Below, in pieces: positions 1-8,394 of a DNA stretch of 47,350 nucleotides; the stretch's first letter is position 1, and each line of letters begins with the position of its first letter. The notes beneath the pieces are model-generated. The model was not told the origin of the DNA, did no database searches, and saw nothing but the letters and a program-made list of their open reading frames with translations. The position numbers were made by a program, and so were the translations under genes. The stretch spans positions 1 through 47,350 of the forward strand of contig CAZRUA010000012.1 of assembly GCA_964603125.1 (NCBI GenBank). The letters run 5' to 3'. The DNA is from CAZRUA01 sp964603125. Lineage in GTDB: Bacteria; Bacteroidota; Bacteroidia; B-17B0; Aurantibacillaceae.

Positions 1-99
1 AATGTATTGGTCTAACGAGAAATTTTCAACAATTTCAATTCCGTTTAATACTGCTGAAGCTTTGAATGATGGAGCTTTTTTTCCTACTAATGATGCCAT
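1..99 (-). CDS. Peroxiredoxin (AhpC/2-Cys Prx type), N-terminus only
   Basis: This is the first 33 codons of a gene reading out of the left edge of the window. The protein begins MASLVGKKAPSFKASAV, the N-terminal strand of typical 2-Cys peroxiredoxins of the AhpC/TSA family, which reduce hydroperoxides in the cytoplasm. The start ATG lies at 97-99. The catalytic cysteines lie beyond the window and cannot be checked. The gene is divergent from the AhpE-like peroxiredoxin at 210, so two peroxide-reducing enzymes share one intergenic region. The family call rests on the N-terminal pattern alone. Confidence 0.75.
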   Translation of the reverse strand, partial: MASLVGKKAPSFKASAVLNGIEIVENFSLDQYI

Positions 100-140
100 T
101 GTTATATTTTTTGTTTAATTAATATTAATAAATTGTGGGG

Positions 141-148
141 CAAAATTA
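141..148 (-). promoter_or_regulatory. Bacteroidota -7 element (TAATTTTG) for the peroxiredoxin at 1-99
   Basis: On the minus strand this reads TAATTTTG, an exact match to the TAnnTTTG -7 consensus, about 42 bases upstream of the start codon. No well-spaced -33 TTG was found, so the call is tentative. Confidence 0.4.
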
Positions 149-209
149 ATCAATTAATGCTTTACTTTATAGCAGATAACAATATATTAATACTATAAAT
201 TTTAACACT

Positions 210-680
210 ATGGCATTACAAATTGGGCAAAAAGCCCCAAATTTTAGTTTGTTTGATACGGACAAAAAAGAAGTAAAATTAGAAGATTATAAAGGTAAAA
301 ATTTGGTGATTTTATTTTTTCCGTTAGCGTTTACAAGTGTTTGTACTGCCGAGCTTTGCAGTATTCGCGATTCTTATACTCAATACGATAATTTAAATGC
401 TGAGGTAGTTGGTATTTCGGTTGATTCGGTTTTTGTTTTAGGAAAGTTTAAAGAAGCTGAAAGAATGAATTTTAAATTATTGAGTGACTTTAATAAGGAC
501 GCTTCTACAGCTTACGAAAGTCTTTATGATTCGTTTGCTTTTGGTATGAAAGGCGTTTCAAAACGTTCGGCTTTTGTGATTGATAAAGAAGGCGTTTTGC
601 AGTATATTGAAGTGCTTGAGAACGCTGGTGAGCAGCCTAATTATGAAAACATTATTGCAACTTTAAAAAAGTTAAGTTAG
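210..680 (+). CDS. AhpE/Bcp-like peroxiredoxin
   Basis: A complete 156-residue thioredoxin-fold peroxiredoxin that reduces peroxides in the cytoplasm. The segment FFPLAFTSVCTAELC carries the P-x-x-x-T-x-x-C active site with peroxidatic Cys45. A second cysteine at residue 50 has the spacing of the resolving cysteine in Bcp/PrxQ proteins, whereas the PLAFT signature is AhpE-like. The sequence therefore mixes features of two subfamilies, and the subfamily is left open. The ATG at 210 gives a normal family length. The rnhB reading frame starts directly after the stop codon, so the two genes are probably co-translated. Confidence 0.88.
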   Translation: MALQIGQKAPNFSLFDTDKKEVKLEDYKGKNLVILFFPLAFTSVCTAELCSIRDSYTQYDNLNAEVVGISVDSVFVLGKFKEAERMNFKLLSDFNKDASTAYESLYDSFAFGMKGVSKRSAFVIDKEGVLQYIEVLENAGEQPNYENIIATLKKLS

Positions 681-1280
681 TTGTTAAAATCATATTTTAA
701 ACCAAATCAAATCGAAGCGGGCTGCGATGAAGCGGGTAGGGGTTGTCTTGCTGGTCCAGTTGTGGCTGCTTCGGTTATTTTGCCTCCAAAATATAAAAAC
801 AAAGACTTGGACGACTCAAAAAAGCTAAATGAAAAACAACGATTTGCTTTAAGAGAAGTTATTATAAAAGACGCTATTGCTTGGGAATGGGCTTTGGTTG
901 ATAATGTTGAGATTGATAAAATAAACATTTTAAAGGCTTCCTTTTTGGCCATGCATAGGGCAGTTGATAAGCTTAAAGTTCGTCCAGAGTTTTTACTTAT
1001 TGATGGAAATAGATTCACCCCTTATCCAGATATCAATCACACATGTGTAATTAAAGGTGATGGAAAATATCTAAGCATTGCAGCGGCTAGTGTAATTGCC
1101 AAAACCTTTAGAGATGATTTGATGAACGAGTATCATCAAAAATACCCGCATTATTCGTGGGATAAAAACATGGGCTATCCAACTAAAGCACATCGCGACG
1201 CTATTGCTAAGCACGGCCCTTGTGATTTGCACCGCATGACTTTTACTTTGCTGCCTAGTCAGCTTACTCTTGATTTATAG
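681..1280 (+). CDS. rnhB: Ribonuclease HII
   Basis: Ribonuclease HII (199 aa), which cuts the RNA strand of RNA-DNA hybrids and removes single ribonucleotides misincorporated in DNA. The catalytic acids are visible: Asp16-Glu17 in GCDEAGRG, Asp108 in LIDGN and Asp127 in KGDGKY, the spacing seen in the E. coli enzyme (16/17/108/126). The only start that includes the DEAGRG strand is the TTG at 681, which abuts the TAG stop of the peroxiredoxin. Translation is therefore likely coupled and uses a rare start codon. No internal ATG precedes the catalytic motif. Confidence 0.94.
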   Translation: MLKSYFKPNQIEAGCDEAGRGCLAGPVVAASVILPPKYKNKDLDDSKKLNEKQRFALREVIIKDAIAWEWALVDNVEIDKINILKASFLAMHRAVDKLKVRPEFLLIDGNRFTPYPDINHTCVIKGDGKYLSIAAASVIAKTFRDDLMNEYHQKYPHYSWDKNMGYPTKAHRDAIAKHGPCDLHRMTFTLLPSQLTLDL

Positions 1281-1371
1281 TCTTAATTTCCTTATCCACA
1301 TTGTATTATTAATAAGTGTTTTAAGTAATCACATACTTAAGCAAGGGTTTTTGTAATTTTCCTTAAGTTTT

Positions 1372-3996
1372 ATGCTTAAGAAAATTTTATTCGGTGTTCT
1401 AATTGCTGCTTTCATAGGCTTTTTGGTTTATGGTTACATGTATATTAACCGAATTAAACAGCCTACAATAACCGCTACCGAGATGATTCCGAGCGATAAT
1501 GAATTTGTTTTGGTTGTCAATCATTTTCCTGATTTTATTAAGAAAATATCACAGGATAACTTAATTTTTGAAGAGATTGAGAACTTTGATTTCTTCAAAA
1601 AAATGCAAACTCCACTTGCATCTATTGATTCTATTTTCCAGTCTAACGAGGAAGCTAAAAAGCTTTTAAATCAAAACTCAATGTATGCAGCAGCCTTTAA
1701 GGAAGGCGTAAACTGGGATTATCTATGCGCACTTAATTTAAAAGATGCTACAAAAACCGAAGATGCTAAGACTTTTTTGACCGGGATAAGTGATGTAAAT
1801 AATTCTAAGGAAGACCCTGTTACAAAGGAAATTTACTTGGAAATAGAATTCGCTAAAGTAAAATTGTTTTTATATGTCAAAGAAGGAGTAGTTTTATTTA
1901 CTGGCTCGGAAGCTTTGTTGTTAAAAAGCTTGGGAGCAAAGGGAAACAAAAGCATTAATCTTAATAAACAGTTTGTTGAATTTGAATCTTCAAGAAACAA
2001 AGATTCAGATATTCATTTGTTTATTGAAAATGGAAAATTAGAAACTGGATTTTTAAAAGCATTTTCTGGAGGCTTGGTTAATGCAGCGTATGCTAAAAAC
2101 ACTGGTGTAACATTTAGTTCATTTGATTTTCAGTTGAATCCGAATACTTTGCAGGGTAATGGATTGGTTTTTAACGATACTACAGAGTTTTGTAACTTTG
2201 TTAAATCCCTTGTTCCGCAAGAATTTGAGTTAGCTGATGCTTTACCCGCGAATACAGTAGGGATGATTTACCTAGCTAATAATTCTGTTTTTAACGATGT
2301 TGATTTTAATAATGATGCTGATATGTTAGCCAATTGGACTAGTATCTGTTCCAATGAAACAGCTGATTTTGCTGCAAACTTTAATGACACGATTAAGTCA
2401 TTCTCTGTAATAAAGTTGAATAGTGAAGAGGAAGCGAATAGTTTCTTGCAAGCTAATTGTGACTCATCAAAAATTTTGTTTGGAGCTGATTCCGTAAGGT
2501 ATCTTAAAGCAAAAACATTAATTAATAAGGTTACTAGCCACTTTGTAAATGTTGCTTTTAAGTGTGTGTATTTAAAACAAAACTATTTGTACCTAGCCAA
2601 TAGCGCAACTGATATGCGTTATTTATATTCTTATCTCTATGAGAAGAAAACTTTGTTAAACAACGAGGAATTTAATTTGTTTTATAATGGTAATCTGAGT
2701 AAAGAAGTGGGTTTAATGTTTTATCTCTCGGGTTCTGGGGCTGGTGAGTATTACAAAAATTTGATGGACTCAAAGTTTGAACAGCGCGAAAACTTAAGTA
2801 ATCTGTTAAATAAATTTAGTTCTATTGGTTTTCAAATGAGCAGTTACAAAGGTAAGTTGGTTACTCAGCTTTACGCTGTGCATGGGCCAGAAGTTAAACA
2901 AGCTGCAGGAAGTGTTTGGGAGTGTGTGTTGGATACTGTAGCAAATTATAAGACTCAAATTGTTTTAAATCATAAAAATAGTTCAAATGAATTGGTGACC
3001 CAAGATTTAAATAATAATTTATACTTAATATCAAACACTGGTAAAATTTTATGGAAGAAAAATCTTGAATCTCAAATCATGAGCGAGATACAGCAGGTAG
3101 ATTACTTTGAAAATGGTAAGTTGCAGATGTTGTTTAATACTAAAAATTACCTTCATTTAATTGATAGAAATGGAAATTATGTGGAAGGTTACCCTGTTAA
3201 ATTAAAAGCTGAAGCAAGTAATGGGGCTGTGGTGTTTGACTACGATGGAAATAGAGATTACCGAATTTTAATTGCGTGTAAGGACTTAAAACTTTATAAC
3301 TATAAGGTTGACGGAAAATTGATTGATGGTTTTGAGTTTGGTAAAACTCAGGACGAGGTAAATATTCCCGTGCAATACTTTAAACAAGGAACAAAAGATT
3401 ATTTGTTATTTTATGATAAGTCGGGAAATGTTTATTTAACTGGACGACGAGGAGACACTCGTGCAAATATTTCGAATAAAGTTTATGCAGTAGGACATAA
3501 TTTTTATTTAGATGTGGGTAAGGATTTAAGTAAAACTTATTTGTACACATTTTCGGAAACGGATAAGGTTTTAAGAAAACTTAGTTTAGCTAATAAAACC
3601 AACGACTTAAAAATTGAAACCGATATCAATCCTAAGTTTTATCAATTTGATTTAATAAACGAGGATAAATTAGTTGATTTATTGATAGCAGATGAAAGTG
3701 GCTTTAATGTATATGACGATGCTGGAAAAGTATTGTTGAATTATGTAAGTAAAACAGCAATTAATCCCAAAATTTCTTATTATTCGACTTTAAATCAAAG
3801 GTATTTTTCGTATGTCGAATCTGAATCTGGAAATTTAACTGTTTTAGATGTTTCGCTTCAATCATCAAATGCACTTTCGATGAAATCCACAAACAACCTA
3901 AATATGTGCAATTTGTACAACGATGGATACTATTATTTTGTGAATCAAAATGATAAATATTTGAGCTGCATATTGTTTACTGAAAACTCTAAATAA
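1372..3996 (+). CDS. Membrane-anchored protein with propeller-like C-terminal half, function unknown
   Basis: An 874-residue protein I do not recognise as a named family. One hydrophobic segment (about residues 4-26) after MLKK suggests an inner-membrane anchor with a large periplasmic part. The N-terminal ~500 residues look like a globular alpha/beta region. From about residue 540 onward there are repeating units of the kind seen in PQQ/beta-propeller or FG-GAP proteins, such as NLYLISNTGKILWKKNL, LHLIDRNGNYVEGYPV and FNVYDDAGKVLLNY. A lipoprotein gene follows 58 bases downstream, and the two probably belong to one envelope-associated unit. Three CTTAAG hexamers lie at 1336, 1362 and 1375, around the start. 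A scaffolding or assembly role is speculation. Confidence 0.8.
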   Translation: MLKKILFGVLIAAFIGFLVYGYMYINRIKQPTITATEMIPSDNEFVLVVNHFPDFIKKISQDNLIFEEIENFDFFKKMQTPLASIDSIFQSNEEAKKLLNQNSMYAAAFKEGVNWDYLCALNLKDATKTEDAKTFLTGISDVNNSKEDPVTKEIYLEIEFAKVKLFLYVKEGVVLFTGSEALLLKSLGAKGNKSINLNKQFVEFESSRNKDSDIHLFIENGKLETGFLKAFSGGLVNAAYAKNTGVTFSSFDFQLNPNTLQGNGLVFNDTTEFCNFVKSLVPQEFELADALPANTVGMIYLANNSVFNDVDFNNDADMLANWTSICSNETADFAANFNDTIKSFSVIKLNSEEEANSFLQANCDSSKILFGADSVRYLKAKTLINKVTSHFVNVAFKCVYLKQNYLYLANSATDMRYLYSYLYEKKTLLNNEEFNLFYNGNLSKEVGLMFYLSGSGAGEYYKNLMDSKFEQRENLSNLLNKFSSIGFQMSSYKGKLVTQLYAVHGPEVKQAAGSVWECVLDTVANYKTQIVLNHKNSSNELVTQDLNNNLYLISNTGKILWKKNLESQIMSEIQQVDYFENGKLQMLFNTKNYLHLIDRNGNYVEGYPVKLKAEASNGAVVFDYDGNRDYRILIACKDLKLYNYKVDGKLIDGFEFGKTQDEVNIPVQYFKQGTKDYLLFYDKSGNVYLTGRRGDTRANISNKVYAVGHNFYLDVGKDLSKTYLYTFSETDKVLRKLSLANKTNDLKIETDINPKFYQFDLINEDKLVDLLIADESGFNVYDDAGKVLLNYVSKTAINPKISYYSTLNQRYFSYVESESGNLTVLDVSLQSSNALSMKSTNNLNMCNLYNDGYYYFVNQNDKYLSCILFTENSK

Positions 3997-4054
3997 TTGG
4001 GTTTTCCATTAAAAAAAATAGTATTTTAGTCATCAATTTTAAATGCATTTTGAA

Positions 4055-4942
4055 ATGAAAACTAAGTACATTTTGCCTATAGCAAGCGCTATGTTTTTTC
4101 TAGCTTCATGTGGTGGTGGTGGAAACGAAAGTCTTGATGATAAAGATAGTTTAGATCAAGTAAATGATTTAAACCAAAAGCTGAATACGCAAAAGGTATT
4201 CTATAATATTCCCTCTCCTATCGAAACTGCAGATTTATTAAAGGAAACAAATAGTGAGTACGATGCTTCTATGCTTAATGATCCCATGGTTTACAACAGC
4301 TACGCAACTGATGATAAGCGTGCAATGAATTTAGGTGTTTATGGGGCCGATTTGAGTTACACAAGTATATACAACAATACTTCTGAAAGCATGCTTTTTT
4401 TAAAGTGTGTAAATCAGTTATCTAAAAAATTGGGAATTGCTAAGGTTTTTGATGAACATGTATCTACTCGTATCGAGCAAAATAAGGATAATAGAGATTC
4501 ATTATTATCTATTATTTCTAGTTCTTTTTGGGAGGCAGATGCTTTCTTAAAGGAAAATGATCGTCCTCATACTTCATCACTTTTAGTAACAGGTGGCTGG
4601 ATTGAAGGTTTGTATTTAGCTTGCAGTGTGGGTTCTGAAACCAAAAACCCTAAGGTACTTACACGTATTGCCGAACAGAAACTGTCATTAGAAGATTTAA
4701 TTGCTCTTTTAAACACAGTAAAATTGGACGATAAATCTAAGTTTGTATTAGATGAATTAGTAGCCTTAAAAGCTATTTACGATAAGGTAACTTTAACACC
4801 AGGTAATGCAACTGTAAAAACAGATACAACAAAAGGTATTACAACTCTAGGAGGAAAAAGCACAAACAATTTAGATGAAGCACTTTTAACAGAAATAAAA
4901 ACTAAAGTTGCTGATATTCGTAAAAAAATTACTACACCTTAG
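4055..4942 (+). CDS. Lipoprotein of unknown function
   Basis: A 295-residue predicted lipoprotein. I chose the ATG at 4055 over an upstream in-frame ATG at 4043 because it gives a compact signal peptide, MKTKYILPIASAMFFLASC, with a clean L-A-S-C lipobox followed by four glycines. The mature part is mostly helical by composition, with runs such as KLSLEDLIALLNTVKLDD, and has no domain I can name. It is followed after 2 bases by the flavin reductase gene and preceded by the large membrane protein, which suggests co-transcription. Confidence 0.82.
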   Translation: MKTKYILPIASAMFFLASCGGGGNESLDDKDSLDQVNDLNQKLNTQKVFYNIPSPIETADLLKETNSEYDASMLNDPMVYNSYATDDKRAMNLGVYGADLSYTSIYNNTSESMLFLKCVNQLSKKLGIAKVFDEHVSTRIEQNKDNRDSLLSIISSSFWEADAFLKENDRPHTSSLLVTGGWIEGLYLACSVGSETKNPKVLTRIAEQKLSLEDLIALLNTVKLDDKSKFVLDELVALKAIYDKVTLTPGNATVKTDTTKGITTLGGKSTNNLDEALLTEIKTKVADIRKKITTP

Positions 4943-4944
4943 TT

Positions 4945-5805
4945 ATGTTAAGTTTATCCCCTTCTGATTTAAAAATACCACAACTTCATGCATATTTATT
5001 AGGGGCGGTTGGTCCAAGGCCAATAGCTTTTGCTAGTACAATTGATGAAGATGGAAATGCTAATCTAGCTCCATTTAGTTTTTTCAACGTATTTAGTGCG
5101 GCTCCTCCAATCCTTATTTTTTCTCCTGCACGCAGCGGACGAACAAATACAACCAAACATACTTATGATAATGTTAAGGCAGTTCCTGAGTGCGTAATTA
5201 ATATTGTTAATTATGATATGGTTCAGCAAATGTCATTAGCTAGCAGCGAATACCCTAAGGGAGTAGATGAATTTGTTAAAGCAGGATTTACAAAATTGAA
5301 ATCAGAAACTGTGAAACCTTTTCGCGTAGCTGAATCACCGGTTCAATTGGAGTGTAAAGTAAATCAGGTTATTGAGCTAGGAACAAGTGGTGGAGCAGGT
5401 AATTTGATTATATGTGAGGTAACTAAGTTGCATATCAACGAAGCTATTTTGGATGAAAAAGGTGCAATTTCTCCGCAAAAGATAGATTTAGTTTCACGTA
5501 TGGGGGGTAATTGGTATTGCCGCGCTAACGGCGATGCTTTATTTGAAATTGAAAAGCCACTAACTACACTAGGACTCGGTTTTGATAATTTGCCAAGTTT
5601 CATAAAGGAAAGTAAGCATTTAACAGCGAACAACTTAGGGCAATTGGCAAACGTTGAGGCTATGCCTACTAGTGAGCAAGTTGTTGAATATAAAAAAACT
5701 ATTTCGGCTATCACAAATGAAGAAATTCATATCTTAGCTAAAAAATTACTTGACGAAAACAAGGTGCATGACGCATGGATGGCTTTGTTGAGTATTAATA
5801 AATAA
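4945..5805 (+). CDS. Flavin reductase-like (FMN-binding split-barrel) protein
   Basis: A 286-residue protein of the flavin reductase-like domain family, which binds FMN in a split barrel. Residues about 15-200 hold the typical pattern, including GPRPIAFASTIDEDG and LAPFSFFNVFSAAPP. Family members reduce flavin with NAD(P)H or use bound FMN for oxidoreductase chemistry, and the substrate here cannot be told from sequence. The C-terminal ~80 residues extend past the minimal domain. The gene starts 2 bases after the lipoprotein stop, so the two are translationally linked, although their products should lie in different compartments. Confidence 0.9.
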   Translation: MLSLSPSDLKIPQLHAYLLGAVGPRPIAFASTIDEDGNANLAPFSFFNVFSAAPPILIFSPARSGRTNTTKHTYDNVKAVPECVINIVNYDMVQQMSLASSEYPKGVDEFVKAGFTKLKSETVKPFRVAESPVQLECKVNQVIELGTSGGAGNLIICEVTKLHINEAILDEKGAISPQKIDLVSRMGGNWYCRANGDALFEIEKPLTTLGLGFDNLPSFIKESKHLTANNLGQLANVEAMPTSEQVVEYKKTISAITNEEIHILAKKLLDENKVHDAWMALLSINK

Positions 5806-5822
5806 CAATTAGACATAAAAAA

Positions 5823-6203
5823 ATGGACGTAACAGGAATCATTAAAGTAAAATTCGACACAGTTGTTGTGAGCGATAAATTTAAAAAGCGTGAATTTGTA
5901 GTAACTTTAGATCATACTTCTCAGTATCCTCAGCAAGTTGCTTTTCAATTAACACAAGATAAAGTTTCTATAGTAGATCAATATAATGTAGGTGATGAGG
6001 TAAAAGTACATTTTAACTTACGTGGTCGTGAATGGAAGAACCCACAAGGCGAAACTAAATATTTTAATACAATTGATGCTTGGCGTATTGAAAGAGTTGG
6101 GGCTGGTTCTCAAAGTGCAGCACCTTCTAATAATACTGCTAGTAGCAATGTAGCACCTGATTTTTCTAGCTCTTCATCTGATAATGATGACTTGCCATTT
6201 TAA
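5823..6203 (+). CDS. DUF3127 protein, SSB-like OB-fold with acidic DDLPF tail
   Basis: A 126-residue DUF3127 protein. Residues 1-92 form an all-beta pattern like the OB-fold of single-stranded DNA-binding proteins, with a strand LRGREWKNPQGETKYFNT that parallels the SSB strand preceding the C-terminal linker. A Ser/Asn/Ala-rich linker follows, and the protein ends in DNDDLPF. That tip closely resembles the SSB C-terminal peptide (acidic residues, Pro, terminal Phe) that recruits repair and replication enzymes. DUF3127 is known mainly from Bacteroidota, and its role is not established to my knowledge. DNA binding and partner recruitment are inferences. It is the last gene before a strong terminator. 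Confidence 0.88.
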   Translation: MDVTGIIKVKFDTVVVSDKFKKREFVVTLDHTSQYPQQVAFQLTQDKVSIVDQYNVGDEVKVHFNLRGREWKNPQGETKYFNTIDAWRIERVGAGSQSAAPSNNTASSNVAPDFSSSSSDNDDLPF

Positions 6204-6220
6204 TCAAGTATTTTAAATTG

Positions 6221-6246
6221 AAAGGCAGCGACGAGCTGCCTTTTTT
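6221..6246 (+). terminator. Rho-independent terminator after the DUF3127 gene
   Basis: A 9-base-pair perfect stem (AAAGGCAGC / GCTGCCTTT) with a five-base loop, running into a T6 tract. It lies 18 bases after the DUF3127 stop and separates the 1372-6203 unit from the asparaginase gene. Confidence 0.9.
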
Positions 6247-6266
6247 ATTTGTATAAATTATATTTC

Positions 6267-7304
6267 ATGAGTAAAAATAAAAAATCGGTTTTGCTTATTT
6301 ACACGGGTGGTACTATTGGTATGATGCAAGATCCTATTAGTGGTCAGTTAAAACCATTTGTATTTTCTGCACTAAGTGAACAAATTCCAGAGCTTAAAAA
6401 ATTCGACATAAAGATTTCGGCCATTTCGTTTGACAAACCAATTGATTCTTCTAACATGAATCCTGAAATTTGGATTGACTTGGCTGAACTTATTAAAACT
6501 AATTACAATAAGTTTGATGGTTTTGTGGTTTTGCACGGTAGCGATACCATGGCTTTTACCGCTTCTGCCTTAAGTTTTATGTTCGAAAATTTAAGCAAAC
6601 CAATTATTTTAACGGGTTCTCAACTTCCTATTGGAATTATAAGAACAGATGGAAAAGAGAATTTAATTACTGCCATTGAAATTGCAGCAGCACATAGAAA
6701 GGATAAACCTATCGTAAGTGAAGTAGCTATTTATTTCGAGTATTGTTTATATCGCGGAAACAGATCGCACAAATTTAACTCCGAACATTTTGACGCTTTC
6801 AAATCTCCTAATTACCCTCGATTGGCTGAGGCTGGTGTAAATATCAATTACAATTATAATTCGCTTGCAAAGGCAAGTAATAAAAAGTTGGTTTTACATA
6901 ATCGTTTAGATAATAACATAGCTGTTTTAAAATTGTTTCCTGGCATTACTTTAAACACCGTTGAAGCAGTTTTGAACACCAAAGGAATTAAAGCAGTTGT
7001 TTTAGAAACTTATGGTAGTGGTAATTGTAGTACCGATGAAAATTTTATTCAACTTCTTAATAGCAGAATAAAACAAGGTTTAATTATTTACAATGTTACC
7101 CAATGCAATGCGGGATCTGTAGTGCAAGGTAAGTATGAAACAAGTGCACTCTTGAATAAAATAGGTGTTATTGGTGGTGCTGATATTACAACTGAGGCAG
7201 CGGTGACTAAATTAATGCATGTACTAGGTTTGAAAAAGTCTTTGGCTGAAACAAAGAAAATGTTGAGTAAAAACTTACGTGGAGAAATTTCAATAAGTGA
7301 GTAA
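6267..7304 (+). CDS. ansA: Type I L-asparaginase
   Basis: A 345-residue cytoplasmic-type asparaginase that hydrolyses L-asparagine to aspartate and ammonia. No signal peptide is present, which fits type I. The nucleophile motif YTGGTIGM has Thr16. The second catalytic motif reads HGSDTM, with Ser in place of the usual Thr and Asp93 kept. The downstream segment ILTGSQLPIGIIRTDG is typical. I chose the ATG at 6267 because an earlier TTG at 6249 lies against the upstream terminator T-tract. The 3' end overlaps the glycosyltransferase start by 8 bases. Confidence 0.92.
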   Translation: MSKNKKSVLLIYTGGTIGMMQDPISGQLKPFVFSALSEQIPELKKFDIKISAISFDKPIDSSNMNPEIWIDLAELIKTNYNKFDGFVVLHGSDTMAFTASALSFMFENLSKPIILTGSQLPIGIIRTDGKENLITAIEIAAAHRKDKPIVSEVAIYFEYCLYRGNRSHKFNSEHFDAFKSPNYPRLAEAGVNINYNYNSLAKASNKKLVLHNRLDNNIAVLKLFPGITLNTVEAVLNTKGIKAVVLETYGSGNCSTDENFIQLLNSRIKQGLIIYNVTQCNAGSVVQGKYETSALLNKIGVIGGADITTEAAVTKLMHVLGLKKSLAETKKMLSKNLRGEISISE

Positions 7305-8331
7305 GTCAGTTTTTATAGAGTGTGAAAAAATTTCTAACCCCAATAGTGGACTTGGGCAATTTAGTATGCACCTTATTCATGAGCTGAAAAAGCAGAATAA
7401 GTCATTTGATTTCACTTATTTTATTGATAAGGAAAGCAGCAATTACTTTGATTCAGAAGATACATTGTTTCAAAAAAAGTTTTATCACAAGCTCCTTTCT
7501 CCTAATAGTAAATCATTTGATACTTGGCATTGCTTTCACCAAGGAAGTAAGTACCTTCCTTTATCTCGCAAAACAAAACTTATTTACACTATTCATGATT
7601 TAAATTTTTTAGAGAAGTATAAAGATAGTTACAAAAGAGGTTTTTTTCTTAGAGCCCTTCAAAAACGAGTTAACAGGGCGAGTGAAATAACTGTAATTTC
7701 TCATTTCACTAAAAAAATAGTGGAAGAAAATTTAAAGATTAATGTGCCAATTCATGTTATACACAATGGTAATTGCTTAAACTTAAATTTTAAGCCAGAG
7801 CCTGATAAGCAAATTACAATGCCATTTCTATTTGCAATTGGTATAATCGGACCAAAGAAAAATTTTCACACTTTAATCCCACTATTAGTTCAAAATAAGG
7901 ATTTGTGCCTGGTAATTGCAGGCAATAACGAAAGTGCGTATGCGCAAAGTATTATAGCTTCTGCAAAAAAAATGAAAGTCGAAAATCGATTGATTTTGCC
8001 TGGAATGATAAATGATGAGCAAAAACTATGGTATTATCAAAATTGTACAGCTTTTTTATTTCCTTCTCTGCTCGAGGGTTTTGGATTGCCCGTAGTTGAG
8101 GCGATGAGCCTTGGAAAACCTTGTTTTATTAGTAATCTAACATCTTTACCTGAGGTAGGAGGTGCTGAGGCTTATTATTTTAATTCATTTGAGCCTGATG
8201 CAATGCAAGAAGTATTTGAAAGGGGAATGGCGGATTTCAATTCAAATTCAAATAAATCTAGTGCAATCATTAAGCAGGCAAGTCAGTTTACATGGGCAAA
8301 TGCAGCAGGTAAGTATTTAGATTTATATTAA
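7297..8331 (+). CDS. Family 4-type (GT-B) glycosyltransferase
   Basis: A 344-residue GT-B glycosyltransferase with the family GT1/GT4 C-terminal signature. GIIGPKKNFHTLIPLL is the donor-domain start, and FLFPSLLEGFGLPVVEAMSLGKP holds the E-x7-E nucleotide-sugar binding motif. The N-terminal acceptor domain (residues 1-170) contains the tract TIHDLNFLEKY. The donor and acceptor sugars are not predictable. The start is a GTG that overlaps the asparaginase stop by 8 bases, so translation is probably coupled, but no shared pathway is evident. It may act in surface polysaccharide synthesis. Confidence 0.9.
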   Translation: MSKSVFIECEKISNPNSGLGQFSMHLIHELKKQNKSFDFTYFIDKESSNYFDSEDTLFQKKFYHKLLSPNSKSFDTWHCFHQGSKYLPLSRKTKLIYTIHDLNFLEKYKDSYKRGFFLRALQKRVNRASEITVISHFTKKIVEENLKINVPIHVIHNGNCLNLNFKPEPDKQITMPFLFAIGIIGPKKNFHTLIPLLVQNKDLCLVIAGNNESAYAQSIIASAKKMKVENRLILPGMINDEQKLWYYQNCTAFLFPSLLEGFGLPVVEAMSLGKPCFISNLTSLPEVGGAEAYYFNSFEPDAMQEVFERGMADFNSNSNKSSAIIKQASQFTWANAAGKYLDLY

Positions 8332-8366
8332 GTAACAATTGTTACGCTAAACCAATGTATTATATG

Positions 8367-8374
8367 TAATTTTG
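8367..8374 (+). promoter_or_regulatory. -7 element (TAATTTTG) for the tauE-like gene
   Basis: An exact TAnnTTTG match 20 bases upstream of the TTG start at 8395. The nearest upstream TTG lies 25 bases away, a little far for a -33 box. It sits in the gap after the glycosyltransferase stop, where a new transcription unit would be expected. Confidence 0.5.
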
Positions 8375-8394
8375 TAGCCTCAATTTAAACGCAT

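Noticed and set aside
1336..1380. Three CTTAAG hexamers near the start of the 874-residue gene as an operator
   Set aside because: Spacing is irregular, the third lies inside the coding start, and such AT-rich hexamers are frequent by chance here.
6249..6266. An upstream TTG start for asparaginase
   Set aside because: It lies against the terminator T-tract, and the ATG at 6267 gives the normal family N-terminus.
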